Positions 8,744 through 17,593 of a DNA stretch of 64,000 nucleotides are shown here, one piece after another (position 1 is the stretch's first letter; each line of letters starts with the position of its first letter). The notes under the pieces are model-generated. The model worked only from the letters and a program-made list of their open reading frames with translations, was not told where the DNA came from and made no database searches. The DNA is from JAUIAI01 sp963732405 (GTDB taxonomy: Bacteria > Pseudomonadota > Gammaproteobacteria > Burkholderiales > Burkholderiaceae_E): the NCBI GenBank assembly GCA_963732405.1, contig CAVSZG010000003.1:248001-312000 (forward strand), given 5' to 3'. Made by a program: the position numbers and the translations under genes.

Positions 8744-10252
8744 ATGAGCAATCGGGGCGGGAAGTCGGACTGCTGCGTAGTACCGCAGAAACTGCCGAAC
8801 AAAGCGGCGGGGGAAGTTCCCGCGGCGGCGGAGGCGGTGGAGGGAAGGCGGCAGGCCAAGGGCAATGCGGTTGCAGCGCGCATGTCCCGCAGATCGATGC
8901 GGGTCTATGACATGGGAACGGCGCTCAACGGCATACGTCAGACGGCAAAAGGCAGACGCGATGCGAAGTTCACCTCGCTGATGCACCACATCTACCAAAC
9001 CGACCGACTGCGCGCGGCATATCACGCGCTCAGGCGCGATGCGGCGCCCGGCGTGGACGGCCAGACGTGGCAGTCGTACGGGCTCGATCTGGAAGCAAGG
9101 CTTGTGGATCTGTCCGATCGGCTCGCCCGAGGGGGCTACCGGCCCCAGCCTGTGCGGCGTGTGTACATCGACAAGCCCGACGGGAGCCAACGCCCGCTGG
9201 GCGTGCCGGCGCTGGAGGACAAACTGGTCCAACGCGCCACGGTCGATGTGCTCAACGCGATCTACGAGCAGGACTTCATCGGGTTCAGCTACGGCTTTCG
9301 GCCCGGCAAAAGCGCACACGATGCGCTCGATGCCGTGGTGGTGGGGATGGGCAGCAGATATGTGAACTGGATTCTCGATGCGGACATCAGCAAGTTCTTC
9401 GACACGATCGATCACGACTGGCTGATACGGTTCATCGAGCACCGGGTTGCCGATGCGCGCGTGGTGCGGCTGATCAAGAAGTGGCTGCACGCGGGCGTGC
9501 TGCAAGAGGGACGGCTCGAGCACAGTGAGTTGGGAACGGTGCAAGGCGGCAGCATCAGTCCGCTGCTGGCCAACATCTACCTGCACTACGTGTTCGATCA
9601 GTGGGTGAAACAGTGGCGGGCTCGCCATGCCCGAGGTGACGTGATCGTCGTGCGTTACGCCGATGATTGGGTTGCCGGCTTCCGGTTCCGTGACGACGCC
9701 GAGCGCTTTGCGCGCGACGTGAAGGCACGGCTGCAGGAGTTCGGGCTGAAGCTGCACCCCGAGAAGACGCGACTGATCGAGTTCGGGCCATTTGCCCGAG
9801 GCAACATCGCGCGTCGAGGAAAGGGCAAGCCGCAAACGTTCGACTTCCTTGGCTTCACGCATTGCTGCGGCAAGACGCGACAGGGGAAGTTCATCGTGCT
9901 GCGGCTCACCAGTGCGAAACGACTGCGGGGCAAGCTCGCAGCGCTCAAGGTCGAACTCAGACGACGCATGCACGTGCCCATCGGCGAGCAGGGCCGTTAC
10001 CTGCGCGCCGTGGTCATCGGGCACACGCGCTACTACGGCGTGCCGATGAACGGGGCCCGCCTGAGAACATTCCGTCATCAGGTCGCCCGGCTTTGGCACC
10101 GCACGATGTGCCGCCGCAGCCAAACGGGCTTCGTGACGTGGCGTCGAATGTACCGGCTGATCCATCACTGGCTACCTTCTCCTCGCATCTGTCACCCTTA
10201 CCCCAACCAGCGTCTGAGCGTCACGACCCGAGGCAGGAGCCGTGTGCGGTAA
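8744..10252 (+). CDS. ltrA: Group II intron reverse transcriptase/maturase
   Basis: A 502-residue intron-encoded protein. Its N-terminus has the AEAVEGRRQAKGN stretch typical of this intron RT subfamily, which supports ATG 8744 over the longer open frame from 8516 that would lie in structured intron RNA. RT blocks follow: PGVDG, PDGSQRPLGVP, YGFRPGKSAHDA, DADISKFFDTIDH, GTVQGGSISPLLAN, the catalytic RYADD and LHPEKTR. The maturase (X) domain contains FDFLGFTH and ends with HPYPNQRLSV. No HNH endonuclease motif is seen, so insertion would rely on nicked or single-stranded DNA. The frame is intact, so the intron may still be active. Confidence 0.95.
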   Translation: MSNRGGKSDCCVVPQKLPNKAAGEVPAAAEAVEGRRQAKGNAVAARMSRRSMRVYDMGTALNGIRQTAKGRRDAKFTSLMHHIYQTDRLRAAYHALRRDAAPGVDGQTWQSYGLDLEARLVDLSDRLARGGYRPQPVRRVYIDKPDGSQRPLGVPALEDKLVQRATVDVLNAIYEQDFIGFSYGFRPGKSAHDALDAVVVGMGSRYVNWILDADISKFFDTIDHDWLIRFIEHRVADARVVRLIKKWLHAGVLQEGRLEHSELGTVQGGSISPLLANIYLHYVFDQWVKQWRARHARGDVIVVRYADDWVAGFRFRDDAERFARDVKARLQEFGLKLHPEKTRLIEFGPFARGNIARRGKGKPQTFDFLGFTHCCGKTRQGKFIVLRLTSAKRLRGKLAALKVELRRRMHVPIGEQGRYLRAVVIGHTRYYGVPMNGARLRTFRHQVARLWHRTMCRRSQTGFVTWRRMYRLIHHWLPSPRICHPYPNQRLSVTTRGRSRVR

Positions 10253-10300
10253 TCCCGCTCGCACGGATCTGTGGAGGGGGTGTCGAGTGATCGGCATTCC
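10237..10300 (+). ncRNA. Group II intron RNA domains V and VI
   Basis: Bases 10237-10269 start with GAGCCGTGTGCGG and close with CGCACGGATC, the compact hairpin shape of domain V. Bases 10277-10285 can pair fully (with G-T pairs) with 10292-10300, giving the domain VI stem. No clear bulged branch-point adenosine was identified by eye. Confidence 0.7.
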
Positions 10301-10303
10301 TAC

Positions 10304-10669
10304 TCCGACTGGGATAAGCATGGTCGGATTGAACCGAATGGCCCAGGGTTGCGCCTGGCGAGAGGCTGTCCGGAGTCATGCGGCAAGGGGGGTGCTGGCG
10401 GCGTATGCAACGGCGGCGAACACACTTCGATGGTGCGCAACGGCATCGTCGGCGTCATGAACGATGGACGAAAGATTGCCGAAATTGCCCGAAATCGTTG
10501 GCTGCCCACCCCTCGCAATCGGGGACGCCACCGGGTGTCGGGCCTGTCGTGTCGTGAATCCCGCGAGTCGCGAAATCCCCTTGCCCAGATGCCGGATCAC
10601 CGAGCCGGTCGTGCCAGTGCTGCTAGGGTTCGGGCTGACCCTTACCCTGACCCCGCCGGATTCTTTGCG
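10304..10669. other. Intergenic stretch between intron and phosphatase gene
   Basis: No gene is supported in these 366 bases. The open frame that runs through from 10271 into the phosphatase has no start or domain here. The stretch holds the second copy of the 48-bp element (10450-10497). Without the intron it would be the distal upstream region of the exported hydrolase. Confidence 0.5.
10450..10497. repeat. 48-bp conserved element, copy 2
   Basis: This matches 7321-7368 at 41 of 48 positions, same orientation. With the intron removed it would lie roughly 285 bases upstream of the exported hydrolase gene (minus strand) and about 170 bases upstream of the phosphatase gene (plus strand). Confidence 0.5.
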
Positions 10670-11392
10670 ATGAATGACCCATGCCAGGATCACAGCCGAA
10701 ACCGCCGCGTTGATGTCGTGTCACCCGATCCGCAGATGGCCCGGCGTCGCCATATGATTGCCTCGTGGGCCGTGCTGGGCGGACTGGCTGGTCTGTTCGG
10801 TCCTGCAGGATTTCTTGAGGCGACGGCTCAGTCGGCGGCCATCTCATCCGGGCAGGACGGCGAGGGCGATGCCTGGGAGGCACTCGCCAGGGATGGCATC
10901 GTACTGTTTCGCCACGCAACCGCGCCGGGCATCGGCGATCCGTCGAACTTCCGCCTTTACGATTGTTCGACCCAGCGTAATCTCGATGACACGGGGCGTG
11001 CGCAGGCCCGACAGATTGGCGAGCGCCTCAAGGCAAGGGGCATTCGGGTCGGCGCGGTCTGGACCTCACAGTGGTGCCGCACCCGCGAGACGGCGCAACT
11101 CATGGATCTGGGACCGGTGCGTGACGAGCCTGCCTTCAATTCCTTCTTTGCCGACCGTAGTGGCGAGCCGGCGCAGACCACACGGGCGAGCGAATTGCTG
11201 CGGGCCTGGCGTGGGCCGGGCGCGCTGATCGTGGTCACTCACCAGGTGAATGTGTCGGCGCTGACCGGCGGCTTCGTGCAATCGGGCGAAGGGGTTGTAA
11301 TGCGGGTGACCGATCCGGGTCAGGGTGGCGGGCCGACAGGGCTCGGCGTGGTTGGGCGGATTTTTAACGCCGATTCGAGACCCCGCCGTTAG
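10670..11392 (+). CDS. Exported histidine phosphatase superfamily protein
   Basis: A phosphoglycerate mutase-fold phosphatase of 240 residues. The catalytic signature is LFRHATAPG (family RHG variant, RHA), with supporting Arg/Glu in WCRTRETA and the second catalytic His in VVTHQVN. An N-terminal hydrophobic stretch (IASWAVLGGLAGLFG) preceded by MARRRH looks like a signal or Tat-like leader, so it probably acts in the envelope. Start is uncertain: ATG 10670, 10736 and 10754 are in frame; 10736 would give the neatest signal peptide. The protein resembles small periplasmic histidine phosphatases of unknown substrate. It is followed by the two spondin-domain genes on the same strand after 70 bases. 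Confidence 0.8.
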   Translation: MNDPCQDHSRNRRVDVVSPDPQMARRRHMIASWAVLGGLAGLFGPAGFLEATAQSAAISSGQDGEGDAWEALARDGIVLFRHATAPGIGDPSNFRLYDCSTQRNLDDTGRAQARQIGERLKARGIRVGAVWTSQWCRTRETAQLMDLGPVRDEPAFNSFFADRSGEPAQTTRASELLRAWRGPGALIVVTHQVNVSALTGGFVQSGEGVVMRVTDPGQGGGPTGLGVVGRIFNADSRPRR

Positions 11393-11462
11393 AAATTCCG
11401 GAGGAATGCGCGCGATTCGACGGGCTCAATGAGGTTCCCCCTCTTTGATGGAGTTGTCGTCG

Positions 11463-12209
11463 ATGATTCATCGTCTGTTGTCCACCGGACCGTCCGGATC
11501 CCGGGTCGCTGCATTGTCATTGGCGCTCGCCCTGATCGGCGTTGCCCAGACCAGCCCCGCCCAGGCGGCCGATATCGACATCCGGATCACCAATCTGACC
11601 CGCGGGTCGTACTTCACACCACTGCTGGTCGCCGCCCATCCGCTGGGCACGGCTTTGTTCGAAGCCGGGAAGCCAGCCTCGCTGCCCATGCAGACCATGG
11701 CCGAAGGCGGTGATATCGGGCCCCTGGTCGATGTGCTCAGGACCTTGAACTGCGAGGTGGGTGAGAACCCGGCCAATGGTCTGCTGGCACCCGGGCAATC
11801 CGCCACCCAGCGCCTGCAGGCCGGTGCCGGAACGCCCAATGTGCTGTTGTCGGTGGTCGCGATGATCCTGCCCAGCAATGACGGCTTTATCGGTCTGAAT
11901 GGCGTGACTGTGCCGACGGCGCCCGGAACGTATCACTATGATCTGCCGGTCTACGATGCCGGCACCGAGGCCAATGATGAGCAGCGCGGTAGCGGCGCGA
12001 CCGGTCAGCCGGGCTTTCCCGTGCCACCCCCGCTCGAGGCATCGACACCGGTCAATGGCACGGGCATCGCGGCCAGTGCGGAAGGCTTCGTGCACATTCA
12101 TCGTGGTGTGCTCGGCGATACCGATGCGCGTGGCGGACCCAGCGATATCGATTCGACCCGTCAGCGCTGGCTGAATCCGGCGGCGCGTGTCGTGGTGACC
12201 GTCAAATGA
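11463..12209 (+). CDS. Secreted spondin-domain protein
   Basis: A 248-residue exported protein with a signal peptide ending in AQA (about residue 37) and a single spondin-type domain: ITNLTRGSYFTPLLVAAH at the start, LFEAGKPAS, and the conserved YDAGTEANDE segment near residue 170, finishing with a domain-closing beta strand RVVVTVK. Spondin N domains in bacteria are poorly characterised; the eukaryotic domain binds matrix or membrane partners. ATG 11463 has GGAG nine bases upstream; the open frame begins six codons earlier. The next gene overlaps its stop by four bases (ATGA), so the pair is translationally coupled. Confidence 0.85.
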   Translation: MIHRLLSTGPSGSRVAALSLALALIGVAQTSPAQAADIDIRITNLTRGSYFTPLLVAAHPLGTALFEAGKPASLPMQTMAEGGDIGPLVDVLRTLNCEVGENPANGLLAPGQSATQRLQAGAGTPNVLLSVVAMILPSNDGFIGLNGVTVPTAPGTYHYDLPVYDAGTEANDEQRGSGATGQPGFPVPPPLEASTPVNGTGIAASAEGFVHIHRGVLGDTDARGGPSDIDSTRQRWLNPAARVVVTVK

Positions 12210-13165
12210 GGGGCGATCTGATGCATGCGAGCGAGCAATTCTGCATTCTCGCCCGGGCACCGGGCCGGCCATCGGCGCCTTGGCGCGCCAGGCCGCTCGC
12301 CGGCCTGGCTTGTGTGCTGGCGCTGTCGCTGGCCGCCTGTGGTGGATCGGATGCCGAGCCGACAGGCGCCGTGTCGGGCAATGGCAATGCGCTCGCTGGC
12401 GCTGTGCCTGCCGCTGGCGGCGCAGCGTCGGCGAGTTCGCCAGGTAGTCCGGTCGGGCTCCCGTCGGCCGGTCAGACCGGAAGTCCGGCGGGTAGCCAGG
12501 CGGGCAATGAACCGGACGATCAACCCGACGGAAATACCGGTCCGCGCTACGAGGTCACCCTGACCAACCTCACCGCCGGGCAGCCCCTGTCGCCAATGGC
12601 CTTGCTGCTGCATCGTGAGGGTTGGCAGTTGTTCGGGATCGGTGAACCCGCCAGTGTCGCGCTCGAGCAGCTGGCCGAGGGCGCGGCGACCGATCCGCTG
12701 ATCGCGCTGGCCAGAAGTGACGCGGCGCATGCGACTGACGCGGTGATCGGCGCCGGGCCGATCGGACCGGGTCAGTCGGCGAGCGCAACCCTCTCAGTCG
12801 CCCAGGGTGATGCGACCGGTCTGCGACTGTCGGGGGCCACGATGCTGGTCAATACCAATGATGCGATTGCGGCTGTCAATGGCCGCGCACTCTCGTCACT
12901 GGCGGTCAACGACTCGATGGTGATCGGGTTGTCCGGCTACGACACGGGCACCGAGGCCAATGATGAACTGGCCAGCCATATGCCCGGCCCGGCAGGCGGG
13001 GGATCAGGCGAAGGGTTCAACCCCTTGCGTGACGATATTGCCGACCGGGTACATGTCCATCCCGGACCTGTCAGCGCCGATGATGGGCTATCCGGATCGG
13101 CACTGCGCGAGGTCCACCGCTGGAATCATCCGGTGGCGCGGTTGACGATTGCACGGGTGCGCTGA
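12206..13165 (+). CDS. Spondin-domain lipoprotein
   Basis: A 319-residue protein with a lipobox LAAC at about Cys45 followed by GGSD, then a low-complexity Gly/Ser/Ala/Pro linker (about 50-110), then a spondin domain that begins YEVTLTNLTAGQPLSPMALLLH and contains GYDTGTEANDE, paralogous to the gene directly upstream. The mature protein would be anchored to a membrane with the spondin domain presented beyond the linker. ATG 12206 overlaps the upstream stop; ATG 12221 is also possible and would shorten the unusually long n-region. It precedes a two-component system on the same strand. Confidence 0.85.
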   Translation: MRGDLMHASEQFCILARAPGRPSAPWRARPLAGLACVLALSLAACGGSDAEPTGAVSGNGNALAGAVPAAGGAASASSPGSPVGLPSAGQTGSPAGSQAGNEPDDQPDGNTGPRYEVTLTNLTAGQPLSPMALLLHREGWQLFGIGEPASVALEQLAEGAATDPLIALARSDAAHATDAVIGAGPIGPGQSASATLSVAQGDATGLRLSGATMLVNTNDAIAAVNGRALSSLAVNDSMVIGLSGYDTGTEANDELASHMPGPAGGGSGEGFNPLRDDIADRVHVHPGPVSADDGLSGSALREVHRWNHPVARLTIARVR

Positions 13166-13211
13166 GCGGGTCGTAAGGTGCTGGCCGGTCGGGCGACGAC
13201 TGTCCAGCACC

Positions 13212-13973
13212 ATGCCTGATACTGACGCCCATCCCGCGATTCCCCGCCTGCTCCTGGTTGAGGACGAACCCGACCTCGCGGCGCTTCTGGTCGAGCAACT
13301 GGGCGCGCTGCCGGCCAGGCCCGAACACTGCGGGGATGGCGTTCAGGGTCTGGCGCGTGCCCTTCATGAAAACTGGGACCTGATCGTGCTGGACCTGCAC
13401 CTGCCCGGTCTGTCCGGACTCGAGGTGTTGCGAGGCATCGTACAGGCCAAGCCCGGGCAGGCGGTGCTCATCCTGACCGCACGGGCGGGTGAACTCGATC
13501 GTGTGCTGGGGTTGGAGATCGGCGCCGACGACTATCTGACCAAGCCGTTCAGTGTGCTGGAGTTGCGCGCCCGTTGCCGGGCCTTGCTCAGGCGGCAGCG
13601 CCGCCTGCAGGCCGGCTCGCAGCCGACGGAGCGCCCGGATCCGGTCATTCCGATTGAACGCATCCGATACGACGGCCTGATCATCGACCGTTGCCAGCGC
13701 CGGGTCTGGCTCGATGAGTCCGAACTCGCACTCACGCCACGCGAGTTCGATCTCCTGTGGCTGTTCGCGACCCATCCCGGCAAGGTCTTCAAGCGGTCGG
13801 CGCTGCTCGATGAACTCTGGGGCGAGTCACACGACGGTTATGAGCACACGGTCAATACGCACATGAACCGGCTGCGCGGCAAACTGGGTGAGTGTCGCAC
13901 CCATGCCCGATTCATCGAAACGGTGTGGGGCGTGGGTTACCGGTTTGTCGACCGTTCCGATGCCTGCGCCTGA
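13212..13973 (+). CDS. OmpR-family response regulator
   Basis: A 253-residue response regulator. Receiver domain: acidic pocket EDEPD, phospho-acceptor Asp in VLDLHLPG, conserved Thr in LTARAG and Lys in TKPF. Winged-helix output domain: LTPREFDLLWLFATHPG through the recognition helix HTVNTHMNRLRGKLG to FIETVWGVGYRF. ATG 13212 begins MPDTDAHP directly before the receiver core; the upstream open frame has no domain. It overlaps the sensor kinase gene by 14 bases. Its position after the spondin pair suggests it may control them, which is inference. Confidence 0.93.
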   Translation: MPDTDAHPAIPRLLLVEDEPDLAALLVEQLGALPARPEHCGDGVQGLARALHENWDLIVLDLHLPGLSGLEVLRGIVQAKPGQAVLILTARAGELDRVLGLEIGADDYLTKPFSVLELRARCRALLRRQRRLQAGSQPTERPDPVIPIERIRYDGLIIDRCQRRVWLDESELALTPREFDLLWLFATHPGKVFKRSALLDELWGESHDGYEHTVNTHMNRLRGKLGECRTHARFIETVWGVGYRFVDRSDACA

Positions 13974-15543
13974 ACGATTGTCAGGCCGGCCTGGCCGATC
14001 GGGGTCGGCGATATCGCTGCATCGCCGGCTGGACGTGCGGCTGACGCTGCTCGCCATGATCCTGCTGATGGCCGTCAGCCTGTCGCTGGTGATGCTCATG
14101 CGTCAGCATGATGGCCGGGCAAGCCTCGAGGCAAACCAGCGAATGAACATCGGGCTGGCCCATTACATCGTGGATAGTCAACCCACATTGTTCGACGTGG
14201 GTGAACCGGTGCCGGGCGATCCGCTGCGCGATCTGGCCAAGCAGGTCATGATGATCAATCCGGCGCTCGAGGTGTATCTGCTCGATTCGCAGGCACGCAT
14301 CATCGCGCATGCGCTGGATGGTGCCGGGCCGATAGCCGATCGGGTGAATCCCGCACCCTTCGCGCCGTTGCTGCAAGCGGATGTGAACGGGCCGCGCCTG
14401 CCGGTGTTCGGGGACGATCCGCGTCGGCCCGGGCGTTCGGCCATATTTTCGGTGGCGGCGGTCAATGGCACGGGTGGTTATCTGTATGTGGTGCTGGACG
14501 GCGCCGGTCGTGAACGTCTCTCGGGGGCAGCCGGTGTCGATTCGATGTCCTGGAGTCGTGACAGCCTGCGCGACACTCTGGTGGCCATCGGCGTGTTGCT
14601 GACGGGCGCGGCGCTGGCTTACCTGCTTGCCCTGTATCGGATCACCCATCCGCTGGGCCGCCTGACCCGTCAGGTGCAGCAGATTGGTTTCGCCTCGATG
14701 CCAGGGCCGGCGGGCGGATCCGGTGACGAGATAATCCTGCTCGCCAATGCGCTCGCCGCGATGAAGCAGCGCATCGACGAGCAGTTCGCCCGCCTCCAGA
14801 CCAAGGAGCGGGAGCGGCTCGAGCTGGTCGGCAATATCTCGCATGACCTGCAGACACCGCTGGCCAATGTGCAGGGATATGTCGAGAGTCTGTTGTTGGA
14901 CGACGCGACGCTCGCGCCCGTCGAACGCCAGGCGCGACTGCGGATCGCACTACGACACGCGAAGCGGATTGGCGAACGCATCGACAATCTGTTCGAGTTG
15001 TCAGGGCTGCAGGCCTCGGATGATCAACTGGAGGCCGAACCCTTTCTGCTGGCCGAGCTGATCCACGATATTGTCGATGGCTATCGATTGTCTGCACACG
15101 CAGCCGACGTGCACATCACGGTTCACTTGACGGCGGCGCGCGAAGCAATGGTGTTGGCCGACATCGCCTCGATCGACCGATTGCTGCAGAATCTGCTCGA
15201 CAATGCCTTGCGACACACGCCGCCGGGCGGCACCATCCGCATCTTCACATCACTGTGTTCGCTGGCCGATAGCCAGGCGGGCGGCATAGCAGTCTGCATA
15301 CAGGATTCCGGATGCGGCATCGATCCGGTCGATCTGCCCTATGTGTTCGATCGAACCTGGACCAGCGATCGGAGCCGATCTGATCGCCACCGTGTCCGCG
15401 GTCTGGGCCTGGCCATTGCCCGGCGAATCGGCGAGCGTCATGGCACCGATTTGCAGATCGAGTCGGCGCCGGGCAGGGGCACTGCCGTGCGCTTCTCGCT
15501 GCCACTGCATGGGTCGGCGCCGTTCACGGCATCAGCAGCATGA
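13960..15543 (+). CDS. Two-component sensor histidine kinase
   Basis: A 527-residue membrane kinase. An N-terminal helix (about residues 29-48, LTLLAMILLMAVSLSLV) and a second helix near 210-230 enclose a periplasmic sensor domain of about 160 residues with no recognised fold. A HAMP linker follows (ITHPLGRLTRQVQQI). The HisKA box is GNISHDLQTPLANVQGY (phospho-acceptor His). ATPase motifs are the N box LLQNLLDNALRHTPPGG, G1 DSGCGIDP and G2 GLGLAIARRIGERHG. The start ATG 13960 overlaps the response regulator end. Partner of the upstream regulator by adjacency. Confidence 0.93.
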   Translation: MPAPERLSGRPGRSGSAISLHRRLDVRLTLLAMILLMAVSLSLVMLMRQHDGRASLEANQRMNIGLAHYIVDSQPTLFDVGEPVPGDPLRDLAKQVMMINPALEVYLLDSQARIIAHALDGAGPIADRVNPAPFAPLLQADVNGPRLPVFGDDPRRPGRSAIFSVAAVNGTGGYLYVVLDGAGRERLSGAAGVDSMSWSRDSLRDTLVAIGVLLTGAALAYLLALYRITHPLGRLTRQVQQIGFASMPGPAGGSGDEIILLANALAAMKQRIDEQFARLQTKERERLELVGNISHDLQTPLANVQGYVESLLLDDATLAPVERQARLRIALRHAKRIGERIDNLFELSGLQASDDQLEAEPFLLAELIHDIVDGYRLSAHAADVHITVHLTAAREAMVLADIASIDRLLQNLLDNALRHTPPGGTIRIFTSLCSLADSQAGGIAVCIQDSGCGIDPVDLPYVFDRTWTSDRSRSDRHRVRGLGLAIARRIGERHGTDLQIESAPGRGTAVRFSLPLHGSAPFTASAA

Positions 15544-15578
15544 GGGGCCGCAGGTGCCCTGGCCAGCCAGCGGCCGGC

Positions 15579-16619
15579 TCAGTCGCTGCGCAGGTGGCAG
15601 GCAACCTGGTGCGTCGATCCCACTGAGGTCAGTGGCGGTACCTTCACATCGCACAATCCCTTGCGGGCAATCGGACAGCGAGTGTGAAAGTGGCAACCGG
15701 CGGGAGGATGCAGCGGGCTTGGCACATCGCCGATCAACGGAATGCGCTTGCGCTCGACGGTGGGATCGGGAATCGGCACGGCCGACAGCAAGGCCTCGGT
15801 GTACGGATGTCGTGGCCGGGTGTAGAGCTCACGCGCCGAGGCGATCTCGACGATGCGGCCCAGATACATCACGGCCACCCGGTCGCTGATGTGCTCGACC
15901 ACGGACAGATCATGGGCGATGAAAATGTAGGTCAGATTGAATTGCGCACGCAGGTCCTCGAGCAGGTTGATCACCTGTGCCTGGATGGATACATCCAGTG
16001 CGCTGACCGCTTCATCACACACGATGAGCTTCGGATTCACCGCCAATGCCCTGGCGATGCCGATGCGTTGACGCTGACCGCCTGAAAACTCGTGGGGATA
16101 GCGGCGCAGATGGCCGGCGTCCAGGCCGACGGTTTCCAGCAGATGCACGACCCGCTGCTCGATCTCGCTCGCGTTTCTGGCCAGGCCGTGGATCACGATG
16201 CCTTCGCTGACGATGGATCCCACTGTCATGCGCGGGTTCAGGCTGGCGAACGGGTCCTGGAAGATAATCTGCATGTCGCGGGCCAGCGCACGCAGGTCAT
16301 CACCGGCCAGCGCGCGTACATCGCGATCGCCGAAGCGGATCGTGCCGGCGGTGGGCTCAATGAGTCTGAGCAGACAGCGACCGGTGGTGCTTTTGCCGCA
16401 TCCACTTTCGCCGACCAGACCCAGGGTGCTGCCCGCGGCCAGATCGAAGCTCACATCATCGACGGCATGAACCTGATCGACCACCCGCTTGAGCAGCCCA
16501 CCGCGCACCGGAAAGTATTTGCGCAGGTTGCGCACACTGAGCAGAGGGGCCTCGGCGGGCGCGGCCGGCAGGCTTGACCCGTCGCCCGGGTCGCCCGACG
16601 GAACGGGTTCAAGGCTCAT
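15579..16619 (-). CDS. Peptide/nickel-type ABC transporter ATP-binding protein (DppF-like)
   Basis: Second ATPase of a Dpp/Opp transporter. Walker A GESGCGKSTTG, signature FSGGQRQRIGIARAL, Walker B LIVCDEAVSALD and the H-loop IAHDLSVV are all visible, and the C-terminus has the oligopeptide-type extension with Cys-containing CHFHTRCPIA. The start at 16619 (MSLEPVP) overlaps the upstream stop as ATGA; ATG 16640 is possible but gives a longer overlap. It is the last gene of a five-gene operon (binding protein, two permeases, two ATPases). Confidence 0.93.
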   Translation of the reverse strand: MSLEPVPSGDPGDGSSLPAAPAEAPLLSVRNLRKYFPVRGGLLKRVVDQVHAVDDVSFDLAAGSTLGLVGESGCGKSTTGRCLLRLIEPTAGTIRFGDRDVRALAGDDLRALARDMQIIFQDPFASLNPRMTVGSIVSEGIVIHGLARNASEIEQRVVHLLETVGLDAGHLRRYPHEFSGGQRQRIGIARALAVNPKLIVCDEAVSALDVSIQAQVINLLEDLRAQFNLTYIFIAHDLSVVEHISDRVAVMYLGRIVEIASARELYTRPRHPYTEALLSAVPIPDPTVERKRIPLIGDVPSPLHPPAGCHFHTRCPIARKGLCDVKVPPLTSVGSTHQVACHLRSD

Positions 16620-17593
16620 GCCGTCATGTCCAGAATGCACGCAACCTTGTGCCCGGGCGCCACTTCGCGCAGCTTCGGGGTCGCTTCGACACAGCCTGAC
16701 TGGACAAAGCGGCAGCGCGCGGCAAACCGGCAGCCCGCCACGGGCTCGATGAGTTGCGGCACGGTGCCCGGAATCGCCTCGAGCCTGACCTTCTGAGTCG
16801 CCGCGGTGTCGATGCGCGGAATGCTGCGGATCAGGCCTTGTGTGTAGGGATGCCGGGGTGAGGCGAACAGCGCCCGCACGGGTGCCTCCTCGACGACCTG
16901 GCCCGCATACATCACAACAACACGTTGGGCCACTTCAGCCACCACGCCCATCGCATGGGTGATGAGCAGCACCGCCATGCCGAAGTCGCGTTTGAGTTCG
17001 GCCAGCAGGTCGAGAATCTGCGCCTGGATGGTCACATCAAGCGCCGTGGTCGGTTCGTCGGCGATCACGAGTTCGGGTCGGCAGGCCAGGGCAATGGCGA
17101 TCATCACGCGCTGGCGCATGCCACCGGAGAACTGATGTGGATAGTCATGCGCCCGGCGTTGCGGCATCGGGATGCGCACGCGCTCAAGCAACTCGATTGC
17201 CCGCGCGAGGGCGGCGCGGCGCGACAGGCCTTCATGCAGGCGCAGGCTCTCGGCAATCTGCTGCCCCACCGGATAAACCGGGTTGAGCGAGGTCATCGGC
17301 TCCTGGAAGATGATGGCGATTTCCCTGGCCCGGATTGCACGCATCTCGGCGGGCGGCAGCGGGACCAGGTCGCGCCCCTTCCAGCGGATCTGCCCGTCGA
17401 CGATCCGGCCCGGCGGGATATCGATGAGCTTGAGAATGGTCTTGGCGGTCACGCTCTTGCCACATCCCGATTCGCCGACCAGGCAGACGGTTTCGCCGCG
17501 GTCCACGTCGATATCCACGCCATCGACTGCGTGCAGCCAACCGTCGTCGGTCTTAAAGTGCGTCTTGAGCCCGCGGATCTCGAGCAAGGCCAT
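16616..17593 (-). CDS. Peptide/nickel-type ABC transporter ATP-binding protein (DppD-like)
   Basis: First ATPase of the transporter, 325 residues. Walker A GESGCGKSVTAK, the Q-loop IFQEPMTSLNP, signature FSGGMRQRVMIAIAL, Walker B LVIADEPTTALD and the switch ITHAMGVV are intact. The C-terminal oligopeptide/dipeptide extension with CRFAARCRF is present. Its start codon overlaps the stop of the permease gene by one base (TGATG), and its stop overlaps the DppF-like start, which indicates tight translational coupling. Confidence 0.93.
   Translation of the reverse strand: MALLEIRGLKTHFKTDDGWLHAVDGVDIDVDRGETVCLVGESGCGKSVTAKTILKLIDIPPGRIVDGQIRWKGRDLVPLPPAEMRAIRAREIAIIFQEPMTSLNPVYPVGQQIAESLRLHEGLSRRAALARAIELLERVRIPMPQRRAHDYPHQFSGGMRQRVMIAIALACRPELVIADEPTTALDVTIQAQILDLLAELKRDFGMAVLLITHAMGVVAEVAQRVVVMYAGQVVEEAPVRALFASPRHPYTQGLIRSIPRIDTAATQKVRLEAIPGTVPQLIEPVAGCRFAARCRFVQSGCVEATPKLREVAPGHKVACILDMTA

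Larger units (their letters stand above)
8479..10303 (+). mobile_element. Group II intron, apparently complete
   Basis: The element carries a full-length intron reverse transcriptase followed by a domain V-like hairpin (10237-10269) and a domain VI-like hairpin (10277-10300). A GTGTG sequence at 8479 is the best 5'-end candidate and a CTAC at 10300-10303 the best 3' end; both are estimates to within some tens of bases. It lies in the intergenic region upstream of the exported hydrolase (minus strand) and the histidine phosphatase (plus strand), not inside a recognisable gene. It would separate the hydrolase from part of its regulatory region. Confidence 0.8.

Noticed and set aside
8336..10168. 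Long minus-strand open frame (about 610 codons)
   Set aside because: It runs across the intron and its reverse transcriptase in antisense and has no recognisable motif.
10271..10669. N-terminal extension of the histidine phosphatase
   Set aside because: It begins inside intron domain VI and has no homology; starts at 10670 or later give a signal peptide.
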